Shown one piece after another: positions 8,415-17,212 of a stretch of DNA of 40,419 nt (within the stretch, counting starts at the first letter, position 1; every line of letters starts with the position of its first letter). The position numbers were made by a program, and so were the translations under genes. The notes beneath the pieces were generated by a model. That model made no database searches, was not told the origin of the DNA, and saw only the letters and a list, made by a program, of their open reading frames with translations. Source of the stretch: JBBSJT01 sp041691015 (GTDB lineage Bacteria; Chlamydiota; Chlamydiia; Chlamydiales; Parachlamydiaceae); NCBI GenBank assembly GCA_041691015.1, contig JBEPVN010000007.1, positions 1-40,419 of the forward strand. The letters run 5' to 3'.

Positions 8415-8936
8415 ATGATAAAAAAAATTTCATGTCTTACTCTATTTTGCTTCCTTATATTTAATGTCTCTTTATTTGCAGATGAAATTGTCGGATTTTG
8501 GAAAACGATCAGTGATGAGACAAAAAAACCAGAAAGCATTGTGGCAATCTACAAATACAAAAATAAGTATTATGGCAGATTAATTGCAACATATGATGAT
8601 GATGGTCATATATTAGATACCATTGAAAACCCGAAAACAAAAGCGCCTGCTGTAAAAGGCAATCCCTATTATTCCGGTCTTGATTTCATTTGGGATCTTG
8701 AAAAGGCCGGGTCTAAATATGAGAACGGCGTTATTTTAGATCCGCAAAAAGGAGATGAATACGCAGCAGAAGCTTGGATTGAAAATGGGAATTTGGTTGT
8801 ACGTGGCGAGATCTTATTTTTGGGTAAAAACCAAACTTGGCCAAAAGCAAAAGATTCTGATTTCCCGGCTGGTTTTAAAAAGCCTGATTTGAGAGCTCTT
8901 GTACCTAAAATCCCGGAAGTCATCGAAAAAGATTAA
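8415..8936 (+). CDS. Exported DUF2147 family protein
   Basis: The 173-residue product begins with a signal peptide (about 1-22, ending SLFA before DEIVG). It continues with the DUF2147 pattern: GFWKTISDETKKPESIVAIY at 27-46, then YYGRLIA, then a GLDFIWDL block and a C-terminal WIENGNLVVRG strand that fits a small beta-barrel. DUF2147 proteins are exported proteins of about 120-180 residues with no firmly established function. GGTGG lies 5 nt upstream of the ATG. Export to the periplasm is a solid prediction and function is unknown. Confidence 0.82.
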   Translation: MIKKISCLTLFCFLIFNVSLFADEIVGFWKTISDETKKPESIVAIYKYKNKYYGRLIATYDDDGHILDTIENPKTKAPAVKGNPYYSGLDFIWDLEKAGSKYENGVILDPQKGDEYAAEAWIENGNLVVRGEILFLGKNQTWPKAKDSDFPAGFKKPDLRALVPKIPEVIEKD

Positions 8937-9062
8937 AAGAAATTACAAAAAAAGCTTGAACCGTTTTAGAGCAATCTTAAAGCCATTTTTTTTCTAGTTG
9001 TGCAAAAGAGAAATGTGAAGTATCCTATTTTTTTCTCAAAATTCAAAAGCCAAGGTATGATA

Positions 9063-11333
9063 ATGATCGATAATGATGCCATCCAACAACTAGAACTTAT
9101 CACAAAGATGCTCGCAAAAGAGCTTTCCTTACCTTTAAAAAATGTTGCCGTGGTTGTGAAGCTGATAGAGGAGGGAAATACCATTCCTTTTATTGCGCGT
9201 TATCGAAAAGAGGCGACAGGTGATTTGGATGAAGTGCAAATCCGAACCATTCAAGAACGCTTGGATTATTTAAAAGAGCTACTAAGCCGCAAACAAACAA
9301 TTATAAACTCAATTGAGACCCAAGGCAAATTAACAGAAGATCTCAAAGCAAAAATATTAGTATGCGAGACAAAAACAGAGCTTGAAGATTTATATCTTCC
9401 CTATAAGCCAAAGAGACGCACAAGAGGGATGATTGCCCGCGAAAAAGGCTTGGAACCTTTAGCTCAACGCATACTGGAGCAGCCCTTAAATATAAGCCTC
9501 GAGAGGGAGACCGCTCCTTTTATTAATGCGGAACTTGGGGTGCATGATACTGATACTGCACTTCAGTTTGCCTCAGATATCGTAGCGGAGATGGTGTCAG
9601 AAAATGCTGAGGTGCGAAAGCTTGTCCGTCAAGTTTTTGCGCAAGAAGGAATTGTTGTTTCAAAAGTCATCGAGGGCAAAAATTTAAGTCCTACAAAATT
9701 TGAGCAATACTACGACTTTAAAGAATCTGTAAGAACAATTCCATCGCATCGTTATTTGGCCATAAGACGCGGTGAAAAAGAAGATGTTTTAAAATTGAAC
9801 ATCGAAATTGAAAAAGAGTCAGTTATTTCTGAAATCAATGGAATGTATCAATTAAACTTGAACTCGCCCTTTAAAAATGCGTTAGAAAAATCCATTTTAG
9901 ATGCTTATAAAAGGCTTATCCATCCTAGTGTTGAAACAGATTTTCGTGTCGATCTAAAAATGGACTCCGATAGGTCTGCAGTAGATGTTTTTGCGGACAA
10001 TTTAAAGAATTTATTGCTGGCAGCTCCGCTTGGTAGACGCTCTGTCATCGGAATTGACCCAGGTCTTAGGACGGGTTGTAAATGTGTTGCAATTGATGAT
10101 ACAGGTAAATATTTGGATACTGTCACCATTTATTTGTGTCAAGGTGATGCTGCTTTACTTAAAGCTGAAAAAGAGCTATCAGATTTTATCACACATTTTA
10201 AACCCTACGCAATTGCAGTCGGAAATGGCACAGGGGGTCGTGAAACAGAAAAAATGGTGCGCATGTTATTATCCAATATGAATGCAACAGACATCATTGT
10301 GCTTTCTGTCAGCGAGGCTGGAGCTAGCGTGTATAGCGCATCTGATATCGCAAGGGAAGAATTTCCGGATCTTGATTTGACGATACGGGGCGCAATTTCT
10401 ATTGCAAGGCGTCTGCAAGACCCTCTTGCTGAACTTGTGAAAGTGGACCCAAAAGCAATTGGGGTCGGTCAATACCAACATGACGTTCATCAGCCTTTGC
10501 TGCATGATACTTTAAGTGAAGTTGTGGAATCTTGCGTTAACCATGTGGGTGTAGAGTTAAATACCGCAAGCGCTTCTTTACTCTCGCATGTCGCAGGAAT
10601 TAATGCCTCACTCGCTAAAAAAATTGTGAAGCATAGGGAAGCTAAAGGCGCTTTTAGAAATAGATTTGAACTTATGGATGTTTCAGGTCTTGGGGAAAAA
10701 GCCTTTGAGCAAGCGGCCGGCTTCTTAAGAGTACTTGGAGGCACTCATCCTTTGGATGCGTCTGCAGTCCATCCGGAACGTTATAAGCTTGTTGAGAAGA
10801 TGGCATCTGATTTAATGTCTTCTGTTGCAGAGCTTATTGCAAATGAGAAGTTGATCAATGAGATCGACATCAAAAAATATTGTACGGAAGAAATTGGAGA
10901 ATTGACGTTAAAAGACATTATTGCGGAATTAAAAAAGCCGGGAAGAGATCCTCGCAAAGCTTTTGAGCCCCCAAAATTTCGCGAGGATGTTTTAACAGTC
11001 AAAGACTTAAAAGAAGGTATGAAATTAGAGGGCGTTGTTACAAATGTCACAGCCTTTGGCGCTTTTGTAGATATAGGAGTTCATCAGGATGGTTTGATCC
11101 ATTTGTCGGAACTTTCAGACCGCTTCATCAAAGATCCAAAAGAAGTCGTAAAAGTCGGCGATAAAATTGCTGTCGAAGTTTTACAGATCGATACAGATCG
11201 CAATCGTATTGCACTTACTGCCAAAATTGGACAATTGAACAGGGAACAAAAGAATCATTCAGGGAAACAAACAGCAAAGCCTCAAGTGAAAAAGAATCAA
11301 TCATTTTCAAGCAATCCCTTCGCTTCGTTGTAG
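9063..11333 (+). CDS. tex: Transcription accessory protein Tex (S1 RNA-binding)
   Basis: This is a full-length Tex homologue of about 756 residues. It has an N-terminal helix-rich Tex domain (IPFIARYRKEATGDLDEVQ near the start) and a YqgF-like RNase H fold with VIGIDPGLRTGCK around residues 326-338. It also has helix-hairpin-helix segments (GINASLAKKIVKHREAKGAF) and a C-terminal S1 domain (EGVVTNVTAFGAFVDIG, then DGLIHLSEL). Tex binds nucleic acid and influences transcription, and is widely conserved, including in chlamydiae. A GTG at 9000 would add 21 residues. The ATG at 9063 is preferred because AAGG at 9052-9055 lies 7 nt before it. The gene appears monocistronic. Confidence 0.93.
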   Translation: MIDNDAIQQLELITKMLAKELSLPLKNVAVVVKLIEEGNTIPFIARYRKEATGDLDEVQIRTIQERLDYLKELLSRKQTIINSIETQGKLTEDLKAKILVCETKTELEDLYLPYKPKRRTRGMIAREKGLEPLAQRILEQPLNISLERETAPFINAELGVHDTDTALQFASDIVAEMVSENAEVRKLVRQVFAQEGIVVSKVIEGKNLSPTKFEQYYDFKESVRTIPSHRYLAIRRGEKEDVLKLNIEIEKESVISEINGMYQLNLNSPFKNALEKSILDAYKRLIHPSVETDFRVDLKMDSDRSAVDVFADNLKNLLLAAPLGRRSVIGIDPGLRTGCKCVAIDDTGKYLDTVTIYLCQGDAALLKAEKELSDFITHFKPYAIAVGNGTGGRETEKMVRMLLSNMNATDIIVLSVSEAGASVYSASDIAREEFPDLDLTIRGAISIARRLQDPLAELVKVDPKAIGVGQYQHDVHQPLLHDTLSEVVESCVNHVGVELNTASASLLSHVAGINASLAKKIVKHREAKGAFRNRFELMDVSGLGEKAFEQAAGFLRVLGGTHPLDASAVHPERYKLVEKMASDLMSSVAELIANEKLINEIDIKKYCTEEIGELTLKDIIAELKKPGRDPRKAFEPPKFREDVLTVKDLKEGMKLEGVVTNVTAFGAFVDIGVHQDGLIHLSELSDRFIKDPKEVVKVGDKIAVEVLQIDTDRNRIALTAKIGQLNREQKNHSGKQTAKPQVKKNQSFSSNPFASL

Positions 11334-11351
11334 CTTTAATGGCTTGAAGAA

Positions 11352-11376
11352 CTTACTCCGAAGGAGTTCCTCTTTT
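11352..11376 (+). terminator. Weak terminator candidate after tex
   Basis: A short hairpin ACTCC-GAA-GGAGT, with flanking GAAC/GTTC complementarity, is followed by CTCTTTTTG. It lies about 20 nt past the tex stop. The stem is only 5 bp plus bulged extensions, so the call is tentative. Confidence 0.35.
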
Positions 11377-11391
11377 TGTCCCTTACTATCT

Positions 11392-11784
11392 TTAGTCCTT
11401 CAAGTATAGGATATGATTTAGGTCCTTAACTAAAAAGCGCCAAAGGACCGCATATAAAACAGGACCTAATAAAATAGGTAGATAACGGATGGAATCAAGA
11501 CCTATGAGATGAGGTACATCGAGCCAAAAAACTGCATAAACCGCGACTAAAAATCCTAAGATTCCTCCCGTAATATAGAGCCTTAAATCTTGGTTTTCTG
11601 GTAAAAAATTTTTTAAAAACGCAAAATATAAGATATTCCAAAGACCCCAAATAACCGGGATAAAGTGTAAAAATGGAACTGTCAAAATTTGTGCTTTTCC
11701 AAGGTAGGAAGCTAAAAGAACGACAATTGGAAGAATAATACTGGGAACGACGATGCCTGCAATAAAAGCTTTTAGCCATTTCAT
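11392..11784 (-). CDS. Hypothetical four-helix membrane protein
   Basis: The 130-residue product has four hydrophobic segments (about 5-27, 38-58, 69-90 and 98-117) connected by short loops, so it is an integral inner-membrane protein. I do not recognise the family and see no conserved polar residues inside the helices that would suggest transport. The ATG has a very strong Shine-Dalgarno (AAGGGGGG 5 nt upstream). The gene converges with tex and diverges from the Sel1 gene across an AT-rich spacer. Confidence 0.7.
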   Translation of the reverse strand: MKWLKAFIAGIVVPSIILPIVVLLASYLGKAQILTVPFLHFIPVIWGLWNILYFAFLKNFLPENQDLRLYITGGILGFLVAVYAVFWLDVPHLIGLDSIRYLPILLGPVLYAVLWRFLVKDLNHILYLKD

Positions 11785-11876
11785 AAAAACCCCCCTTATT
11801 TTGTTGACTTAGTTTCTTTATAACTTCAGCCAAGTTTTTCACACAACATTTAAATTTTTTTAATATTATTTTATCG

Positions 11877-11905
11877 TTGTTTTATATTAATTTATTTGTT
11901 ATTAT
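11877..11905 (+). promoter_or_regulatory. Candidate sigma-66/sigma-70 type promoter for the Sel1 gene
   Basis: TTGTTT (11877-11882) and TATTAT (11900-11905) are separated by 17 nt in a very AT-rich spacer. They lie 48 nt upstream of the ATG at 11954, which has its own AAGGAG site. AT-richness makes chance matches likely, so confidence is modest. Confidence 0.4.
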
Positions 11906-11953
11906 AAACAATTATATTAAAAATAATTCATAATTTTAAAAGGAGTTATAATC

Positions 11954-12994
11954 ATGGATCCAGCAAATACATTTATCCCAAGAAGTTCTGAACAACCAAC
12001 TAATTTTATATTGGAAAGACAAAATTATCGCGATCGCAATCAGGAACAATCAATTAATAAAATTTATAAAAAACTCGATATCTGTCGCATGCTTGAAAAT
12101 AACAATACTCCTATTAATGTGGTCAATAAAAAAGAGTTACCAATGCATATTGAAACTATAAAACAACAAAATGAAAATAATCTTCCACATGTGTTGGCTG
12201 TTGTAAGATCAAAACATCAATCCTATAGAAATTGTACTATCCAAAATGCCCTTAATTTGAATGATGAAATATTAAAAGAGCTTCAAAAAACAAATGAAAT
12301 TTTCTTTTATGTTATCTATAATTATGAAGATAAAGAAAATGCTAATTTTGAATTTATTTTCCGTTTATCAGAAATAGATGATAGAAACTATTTTATTACT
12401 ACACTTGTAAAGGCTGCAAGTGGGGATGTTGTTGCTCAATTTAATATTGGTGTCTGTTACCAAATCGGAAAAGGCGTAAAACCGGATATGTCAAAAGCGG
12501 TTTATTGGTTTAAAAAAAGCGCTGATCAAGGGGATCATTACGCAAAATATTATCTTGGCTGTTGTTATGAAAATGGAGGTGGCGTAAAGGTTGATCATGA
12601 AAAAGCCTTTGCTCTATTTAACGAAGCAGATCAATTAGGTAATGACGAGGCTCTCGTAAAAATTGGAGATTGTTATGAAATGGGTCTAGGAATTCCACAA
12701 GATTATCAAAAAGCTCTTGAATATTTTATACTTGCAGGAGAGGCAGGAGTTGGACTCGCACATTATAAACTTGGTAAATTGTTCATGAAATTTGAAAAAT
12801 ACACAGAAGCTGCCGATTACTTTCAACGTGGATCAAATTCTGATTGTCCGCATTCCCAGTTTGAACTTGGGTCTTTATATAAGTTTGGCTTTGGTGTTGA
12901 AAAAGATATGACAAAGGCAATGGAGCTTTGGAAATTATCTGCAAAAAGGGGTGTCAAAGATGCACAAAAAGCTTTAGCCGAGGCGCTTAAATGA
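11954..12994 (+). CDS. Sel1-repeat (TPR-like) protein
   Basis: This 346-residue protein has an unassigned N-terminal half (1-150), Asn/Gln-rich at first. From about residue 154 it has Sel1-like repeats of 36 residues: 154-189, 190-225, 226-261, a degenerate 32-residue unit at 262-293, and 294-329, with a partial sixth. Each full unit shows the A..G.YY.G.GV..D..KA..WF..A pattern. Sel1 repeats form a protein-binding solenoid, and in intracellular bacteria they are often linked to host interaction (for example Legionella LpnE), though some act only within the bacterium. AAGGAG lies before the ATG. There is no signal peptide. The stop overlaps the next start (ATGA), so it may be translationally coupled to the ABC genes. 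Confidence 0.88.
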   Translation: MDPANTFIPRSSEQPTNFILERQNYRDRNQEQSINKIYKKLDICRMLENNNTPINVVNKKELPMHIETIKQQNENNLPHVLAVVRSKHQSYRNCTIQNALNLNDEILKELQKTNEIFFYVIYNYEDKENANFEFIFRLSEIDDRNYFITTLVKAASGDVVAQFNIGVCYQIGKGVKPDMSKAVYWFKKSADQGDHYAKYYLGCCYENGGGVKVDHEKAFALFNEADQLGNDEALVKIGDCYEMGLGIPQDYQKALEYFILAGEAGVGLAHYKLGKLFMKFEKYTEAADYFQRGSNSDCPHSQFELGSLYKFGFGVEKDMTKAMELWKLSAKRGVKDAQKALAEALK

Positions 12995-13683
12995 GTCTTG
13001 CTAATCACGAACCTTTATACATCATTAAAGATTTAAGCTTTAGTTATAAAATCGGACAGATGATCGTTCATGCCTTAAAAAAAGTCTCTTTTGAGATCCC
13101 TAAAAATGCTTTGACTTGCTTTTCAGGGCCTTCCGGCTCTGGCAAGTCAACGCTTTTAAATCTTCTTGGGCTAATAGAGCCCCTTCAACATGGATCTGTC
13201 CATTTTGAAAATCAATCATTTGAGACTCTAAGTGAACAAGAAAAGAATCATTTAAGACGATTTTCGATCGGGTTTATATTTCAAAAATTTCATTTACTTC
13301 CTGTTTTAACAGCTGAAGAAAATATCGAATATTTTTTAACAAGGCAGGGGATTCCAAAGCTTTTAAGAAAAGAAATTGTTTTAGATGCCTTGCAAGCTGT
13401 TGGTCTATATGAGATCAGAAAAAAGAAACCGATGGAAATGAGCGGTGGTCAGCAGCAAAGAATCGCAATTGCAAGAGCCCTTGCTAAAGCCCCAAGAGTC
13501 ATCATCGCAGATGAGCCAACAGCAAGCTTGGACCGTGAAACTGCCAAGGGCGTTATGGATTTATTTCGTGAGTTAGCAGAAAAAAAAATGGTTTCCATTA
13601 TTTTAGCAAGTCATGACTTACTTGTTCACGATTATGCAGATTTTAGATTGGAAGTTGCAAATGGAGGCGTGAAATGCTTTTAA
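12991..13683 (+). CDS. LolD/MacB-type ABC transporter ATPase
   Basis: The 230-residue ATP-binding subunit has Walker A GPSGSGKST (46-54), Q-loop Gln98, signature SGGQQQR (151-157), Walker B IIADEP (171-176) and H-loop ASH just after. The spacing and the LxxxGLIEP segment are those of the LolD/FtsE/MacB (type VII) group, which drive mechanotransmission rather than classical transport. It overlaps the permease gene by 10 bp, so the two are partners. In Gram-negatives LolCDE releases lipoproteins from the inner membrane. With a single permease gene beside it, a homodimeric LolC/E-like permease is the simplest reading. A MacB-like or other exporter role is not excluded. Confidence 0.88.
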   Translation: MSLANHEPLYIIKDLSFSYKIGQMIVHALKKVSFEIPKNALTCFSGPSGSGKSTLLNLLGLIEPLQHGSVHFENQSFETLSEQEKNHLRRFSIGFIFQKFHLLPVLTAEENIEYFLTRQGIPKLLRKEIVLDALQAVGLYEIRKKKPMEMSGGQQQRIAIARALAKAPRVIIADEPTASLDRETAKGVMDLFRELAEKKMVSIILASHDLLVHDYADFRLEVANGGVKCF

Positions 13684-14882
13684 TTTTGATTGCTTTTAAG
13701 AATTTATCCAGAAATTTAAGACGTACTCTTTCAATCATACTTACTTTAAGCATTGGCGTTGGCGCTTTATTTTGTTTTGATGGTTTTATTAAGGGAGTCC
13801 TTGATCAATATAGAGAGGGTACGATTCATTCCCACTATGGGCATGGTCAGATTAATGAATTCAGTTATAGGGATACTTTTTATGAAAAGCCCTCCGACCA
13901 TTGGATTTCAAATTTGGATGAACTTACAACATTTTTAAAAAATGAAGAAGGTGTGACGCATGTTTTCCCTCGTATTAATTTTTCTGCTTTTTTAAGTAAT
14001 GGGAAAACAAATGTCAGCGCAATGGGGCAAGGAATTGATGGAAAATCCGAAGCTGAATTTTTTTATGGTTTGAACATCGAACAAGGAAAAGCTCTTTCTG
14101 ATGAAAAAGAGGGGATTGTGCTTGGAATTGGCTTAGCAAAAGCTTTGAATGTCATTCCAGGTAGTTCTATAGATGTCAAAGGAACAACCGTCGATGGCAA
14201 AATGAATTTAATCAGCTTAAAAGTGACTGGTATTTTCCACACCGGGTCAAAAGACTTTGACGATAAAATGTTTCGCATTCCATTAAATCAGGCACAAAAA
14301 CTGTTAAATACGCAATCTGTCGAGTCTGTTTCGCTTGGGCTACAATCTTTAGAGGATTGGGATTTAATTATAGAACAGGTCAATAAGAAATTTCCAAACT
14401 TGGAGGCGACTTCATTTGAAGTTTTAGATGCCATTTACTACCAGCATTCCGTTAATTGGCTAAAAAGTCAGTTTAGAACAGTACAGATGATCATTGTTCT
14501 GATTGTTTTACTTGGGATTTTTAATACGGTTTCCACAATTGTTTTAGAAAGAAGGCAGGAGATCGGAAACTTGCGCGCAAATGGCGAATCTGTTTTTGAT
14601 ATTATGAAATTGCTTTTATCAGAAGGCGTGATTTTAGGATTGCTCGGCTCACTTACCGGAATATTGATTTCTTATCTTTTAAACTGGACCATTTTATATA
14701 ATGGAATTACGATGCCGCCAGGACCCGGATTAACGCGCGATTTCGTAGCTTACCTTCAAATGGAACCCGAAATGGCTTTATCTACAGTGTTCATGGGAAT
14801 GTCTGCTGCCTTTGTCGCTACTTTTTTTTCAGGGTTAAAAGTTGCCAAAATGCCAATAGCAGAAGCGTTAAGATCCGTCTAA
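13674..14882 (+). CDS. LolC/LolE-like ABC permease (FtsX/MacB fold)
   Basis: This 402-residue permease has the four-TM layout of the FtsX/MacB_PCD family: TM1 at about 18-38, a periplasmic domain at about 40-265, then three C-terminal helices starting near 272, 318 and 370. The cytoplasmic element ERRQEIGNLRANGES between TM2 and TM3 is the conserved coupling segment that contacts the ATPase. The gene is translationally coupled to its ATPase. Length and topology match LolC/LolE (about 400 residues) rather than MacB, whose ATPase is fused. A lipoprotein-sorting role in the inner membrane is likely but not proven. Confidence 0.86.
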   Translation: MLLILIAFKNLSRNLRRTLSIILTLSIGVGALFCFDGFIKGVLDQYREGTIHSHYGHGQINEFSYRDTFYEKPSDHWISNLDELTTFLKNEEGVTHVFPRINFSAFLSNGKTNVSAMGQGIDGKSEAEFFYGLNIEQGKALSDEKEGIVLGIGLAKALNVIPGSSIDVKGTTVDGKMNLISLKVTGIFHTGSKDFDDKMFRIPLNQAQKLLNTQSVESVSLGLQSLEDWDLIIEQVNKKFPNLEATSFEVLDAIYYQHSVNWLKSQFRTVQMIIVLIVLLGIFNTVSTIVLERRQEIGNLRANGESVFDIMKLLLSEGVILGLLGSLTGILISYLLNWTILYNGITMPPGPGLTRDFVAYLQMEPEMALSTVFMGMSAAFVATFFSGLKVAKMPIAEALRSV

Positions 14883-14937
14883 CTAAAAAAAAGATACCTT
14901 TGTCGTCCTTTCGTCCACGATTCGCGTAAATTTTTTT

Positions 14938-15005
14938 GAGTTTATTTTGGGCCATTGCTTCTTATTTAAACTTGACCATTTTACATGAATAGAATTAGGA
15001 TGCCG
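14938..15005 (+). pseudogene. Decayed partial copy of the 3' part of the ABC permease gene
   Basis: Nucleotides 14959-15005 align with 14669-14717 inside the permease gene. Both carry TTCTTAT, then TTAAACTxGACCATTTTA, then GAATTAxGATGCCG, with one 3-nt gap and a few substitutions. Translated, the copy gives SYLNLTILH against SYLLNWTILY and then hits stops. It therefore appears to be the last recognisable remnant of a second permease gene or of a local duplication. The rest of the 180-nt spacer holds no other feature that I can see. Confidence 0.45.
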
Positions 15006-15062
15006 ATTAAGGCTTAAAACTTATGGGTAAAATTAGATCTGGTATCAAAAAAAGGTTGAAAC

Positions 15063-15902
15063 ATGGAAAAATTTCATAAGCTTTCGAAAAATGAACAACA
15101 TGTCATCGATGATAAAGGGACAGAAAGACCATGGACTGGCGAGTACAACGAACATAAGGAGCCAGGTATTTACCTTTGCAGAAAGTGCGATGCTCCACTT
15201 TACCTATCCACGGATAAATTTGCATCAGAATGCGGATGGCCAAGTTTTGATGATGAAATTGAAGGCGCTGTCATTCACGAAATGGATGCAGATGGCAGTC
15301 GTACAGAAATTTTATGTAACCGTTGTAAAGCGCACTTAGGGCATGTTTTTAAAGGCGAAAAACTGACTGAAAAAAATACGCGCCACTGCGTCAATTCGAT
15401 AGCGCTTAAGTTCATTCCGGGCTTTTCAAAACAGGGCTTTGAGAGAGCTATCTTTGCTGCCGGCTGCTTTTGGGGTGTGGAATATCTTTTTAAAAAATTA
15501 AAAGGCGTGATAAATGTGGCCTCAGGATATACTGGGGGTAATATTGTGAATCCGACCTATGAAGAGGTGTGTACCGGTAAAACAGATCATGCAGAAGCTG
15601 TTGAAGTTATTTTTGATCCGAAAATCACAAGTTATGAAACTCTAGTCAATTACTTTTTTGAAATTCATGATTCAACGCAGTACATGCGCCAAGGACCAGA
15701 CATAGGAAGCCAATACCGCTCATCGATTTTTTATTTAACAGAGACACAAAAAGAAATAGCTGATAAAATAGTCAGTAATTTAACAAAGAGCGGTCTTAAA
15801 GTAGTTACTTCCGTCGTACCGGCAAGTCAATTTTATTTGGCAGAAGAGTACCATCAGGATTATTGCAATAAAACGGGAAGAGCACCATCTTGCCACATAT
15901 GA
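15063..15902 (+). CDS. msrBA: MsrB-MsrA fusion methionine sulfoxide reductase
   Basis: This 279-residue bifunctional enzyme reduces both diastereomers of methionine sulfoxide. The N-terminal MsrB domain (1-120) has the two zinc CxxC pairs C39/C42 and C85/C88, the GWPSFD motif at 58-63 and catalytic C109 in RHCVNS. The C-terminal MsrA domain (about 127-279) has catalytic C135 in GCFWG, then GYTGG, and ends with Cys residues (YCNKTGRAPSC) suited to recycling by thioredoxin. There is no signal peptide, so it acts in the cytoplasm. The order is B then A, the reverse of the PilB-type MsrA-MsrB order. All catalytic residues are present. The gene is followed closely by a small membrane-protein gene. 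Confidence 0.95.
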   Translation: MEKFHKLSKNEQHVIDDKGTERPWTGEYNEHKEPGIYLCRKCDAPLYLSTDKFASECGWPSFDDEIEGAVIHEMDADGSRTEILCNRCKAHLGHVFKGEKLTEKNTRHCVNSIALKFIPGFSKQGFERAIFAAGCFWGVEYLFKKLKGVINVASGYTGGNIVNPTYEEVCTGKTDHAEAVEVIFDPKITSYETLVNYFFEIHDSTQYMRQGPDIGSQYRSSIFYLTETQKEIADKIVSNLTKSGLKVVTSVVPASQFYLAEEYHQDYCNKTGRAPSCHI

Positions 15903-15912
15903 GGAGAATATT

Positions 15913-16191
15913 ATGGAAGAATTACCAAACAAAGGTCCAACTGTTGATAAAAAAGCAAAGTTGCATTATGAAGGCTCTATTTTCTGGCTGATTTTGTGGA
16001 CGATCGTGTTTTTTCCGTTAGGATTTATTTTGTTTTTTACAGGCAGCTCTTTTCAACTGAACGAAACAACTTATCGTTTTAAATACGAAGGCTCCAAATT
16101 CTGGCTTTATTTTTGGACAATATGTTTCTTCCCTTTTGCCTTTGTATTGCTCTTTTTAAACGGCAGCGCAGAAAGTACTACAGAAATCTAA
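15913..16191 (+). CDS. Small membrane protein with internal duplication
   Basis: The 92-residue product has two similar halves. Each runs xxYEGSxFWLxxWTIxFFPxxFxLxF and ends in a Gly-Ser turn (about 16-47 and 54-86). The two hydrophobic segments make a helical hairpin in the inner membrane. I know no named family. GAGGAG lies 6 nt before the ATG. The 10-bp gap to msrBA and 4-bp gap to dus suggest that the three genes are co-transcribed. The function is not predictable. Confidence 0.75.
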   Translation: MEELPNKGPTVDKKAKLHYEGSIFWLILWTIVFFPLGFILFFTGSSFQLNETTYRFKYEGSKFWLYFWTICFFPFAFVLLFLNGSAESTTEI

Positions 16192-16195
16192 AATC

Positions 16196-17212
16196 ATGCC
16201 GTTACCAAAAAATTCAAATGGATGTCCAACTCTTCTTTTAGCCCCTATGGAGGGGGTCGGAGATCGTAGCTTTAGAAAAGCAATGGCCTCTGTTGGCGGG
16301 TTTGACCAGGCAATCACGGAATTCATTAGAGTTCCAACAAATGCCCATGTCAAAAGCCTTGCAAAAGTGTATGATAGCAATGAAACAATGCCGATACCGC
16401 TAGCTGCGCAACTTATGGGTCAATGCCCGGACCTCCTTGCTGAAATGGCTGTTGAAATTGAAGATAGGGGAGCCCCTCGCATCGACTTAAACTGCGGTTG
16501 CCCATCTAATACCGTAACCGGAAAAGGAGCTGGCTCAAGCCTTCTAAAAGATCCTGAACTTTTACATAAAATCGCAAAAAGCATGGTCCGTTCTGTGTCC
16601 ATTCCCGTTTCATTAAAAATGCGTTCCGGTTATGAGGATACGTCACTTTTTAAAGAAAATTTGAAGGCCGCAGAAGAAAGCGGAGTTACCTTTATCACTT
16701 TGCATCCAAGGACAAAAGTAGAAGGTTATGGACCTCCTGCAAATTGGGACTTAATTGCCGAGGCAAAATCAATTTTAAAGATTCCACTTGTTGGCAATGG
16801 CGATATTTTGACAGTCGATGATGCTTTAAAAATGTTAAAAAATACAGCTTGCGATGCTTTGATGATTGGCCGTGGTAGTATTATCAATCCCTTCATTTTT
16901 CAGGCAATACAAGCAAGGTTTTCTAAGACGGTATTTGTACCGACATGGGATAGTCTGGAGCGTTACTTGGGAGTTTTTGTTTCAGAAATGCCCCAAGAGA
17001 TGTTAGAGCGGGGTAAAATTAATAAGATGAAGCAAATATTAAGTTTTCTTTTTAAAGGAAATGAGAATTTATTAAGTGTCAGACAAGAAATGCTTAAAAC
17101 AACAACTACCACTTTAAGTGAATTCTTAAATGCTACAATCCCTCTTCTTAAAAAACACTGGATTTATGATGATTACTCGGGAAACCAAGAAAAATCAGGA
17201 TTTTCAATATAG
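16196..17212 (+). CDS. dus: tRNA-dihydrouridine synthase (DusC-like)
   Basis: This 338-residue FMN-dependent enzyme reduces uridine to dihydrouridine in tRNA. It has the N-terminal LLLAPMEGVGDRSFR loop, ITEFIRV (40-46) as in DusC-type enzymes, the catalytic motif LNCGCPS (98-104, with C102 as the usual catalytic Cys), KMRSGY, HPRTKVEGY and the FMN-phosphate segment GNGDI with MIGRGSI. The pattern ITEFIRV favours the DusC subfamily, which acts on the D-arm in E. coli. Its 3' end overlaps the convergent kinase gene by 40 bp. The start lacks a strong Shine-Dalgarno and is probably reached by coupling from the gene 4 bp upstream. Confidence 0.92.
   Translation: MPLPKNSNGCPTLLLAPMEGVGDRSFRKAMASVGGFDQAITEFIRVPTNAHVKSLAKVYDSNETMPIPLAAQLMGQCPDLLAEMAVEIEDRGAPRIDLNCGCPSNTVTGKGAGSSLLKDPELLHKIAKSMVRSVSIPVSLKMRSGYEDTSLFKENLKAAEESGVTFITLHPRTKVEGYGPPANWDLIAEAKSILKIPLVGNGDILTVDDALKMLKNTACDALMIGRGSIINPFIFQAIQARFSKTVFVPTWDSLERYLGVFVSEMPQEMLERGKINKMKQILSFLFKGNENLLSVRQEMLKTTTTTLSEFLNATIPLLKKHWIYDDYSGNQEKSGFSI

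Noticed and set aside
9000..9062. Extra N-terminal residues of Tex from a GTG start
   Set aside because: The ribosome-binding site fits the ATG at 9063, and the added segment has no match to the Tex N terminus.
11495..11842. Open frame of 115 codons overlapping the four-TM protein gene on the same strand
   Set aside because: It is out of frame with a convincing membrane protein that has a strong Shine-Dalgarno; its composition is atypical (Arg/Ser/Cys rich).
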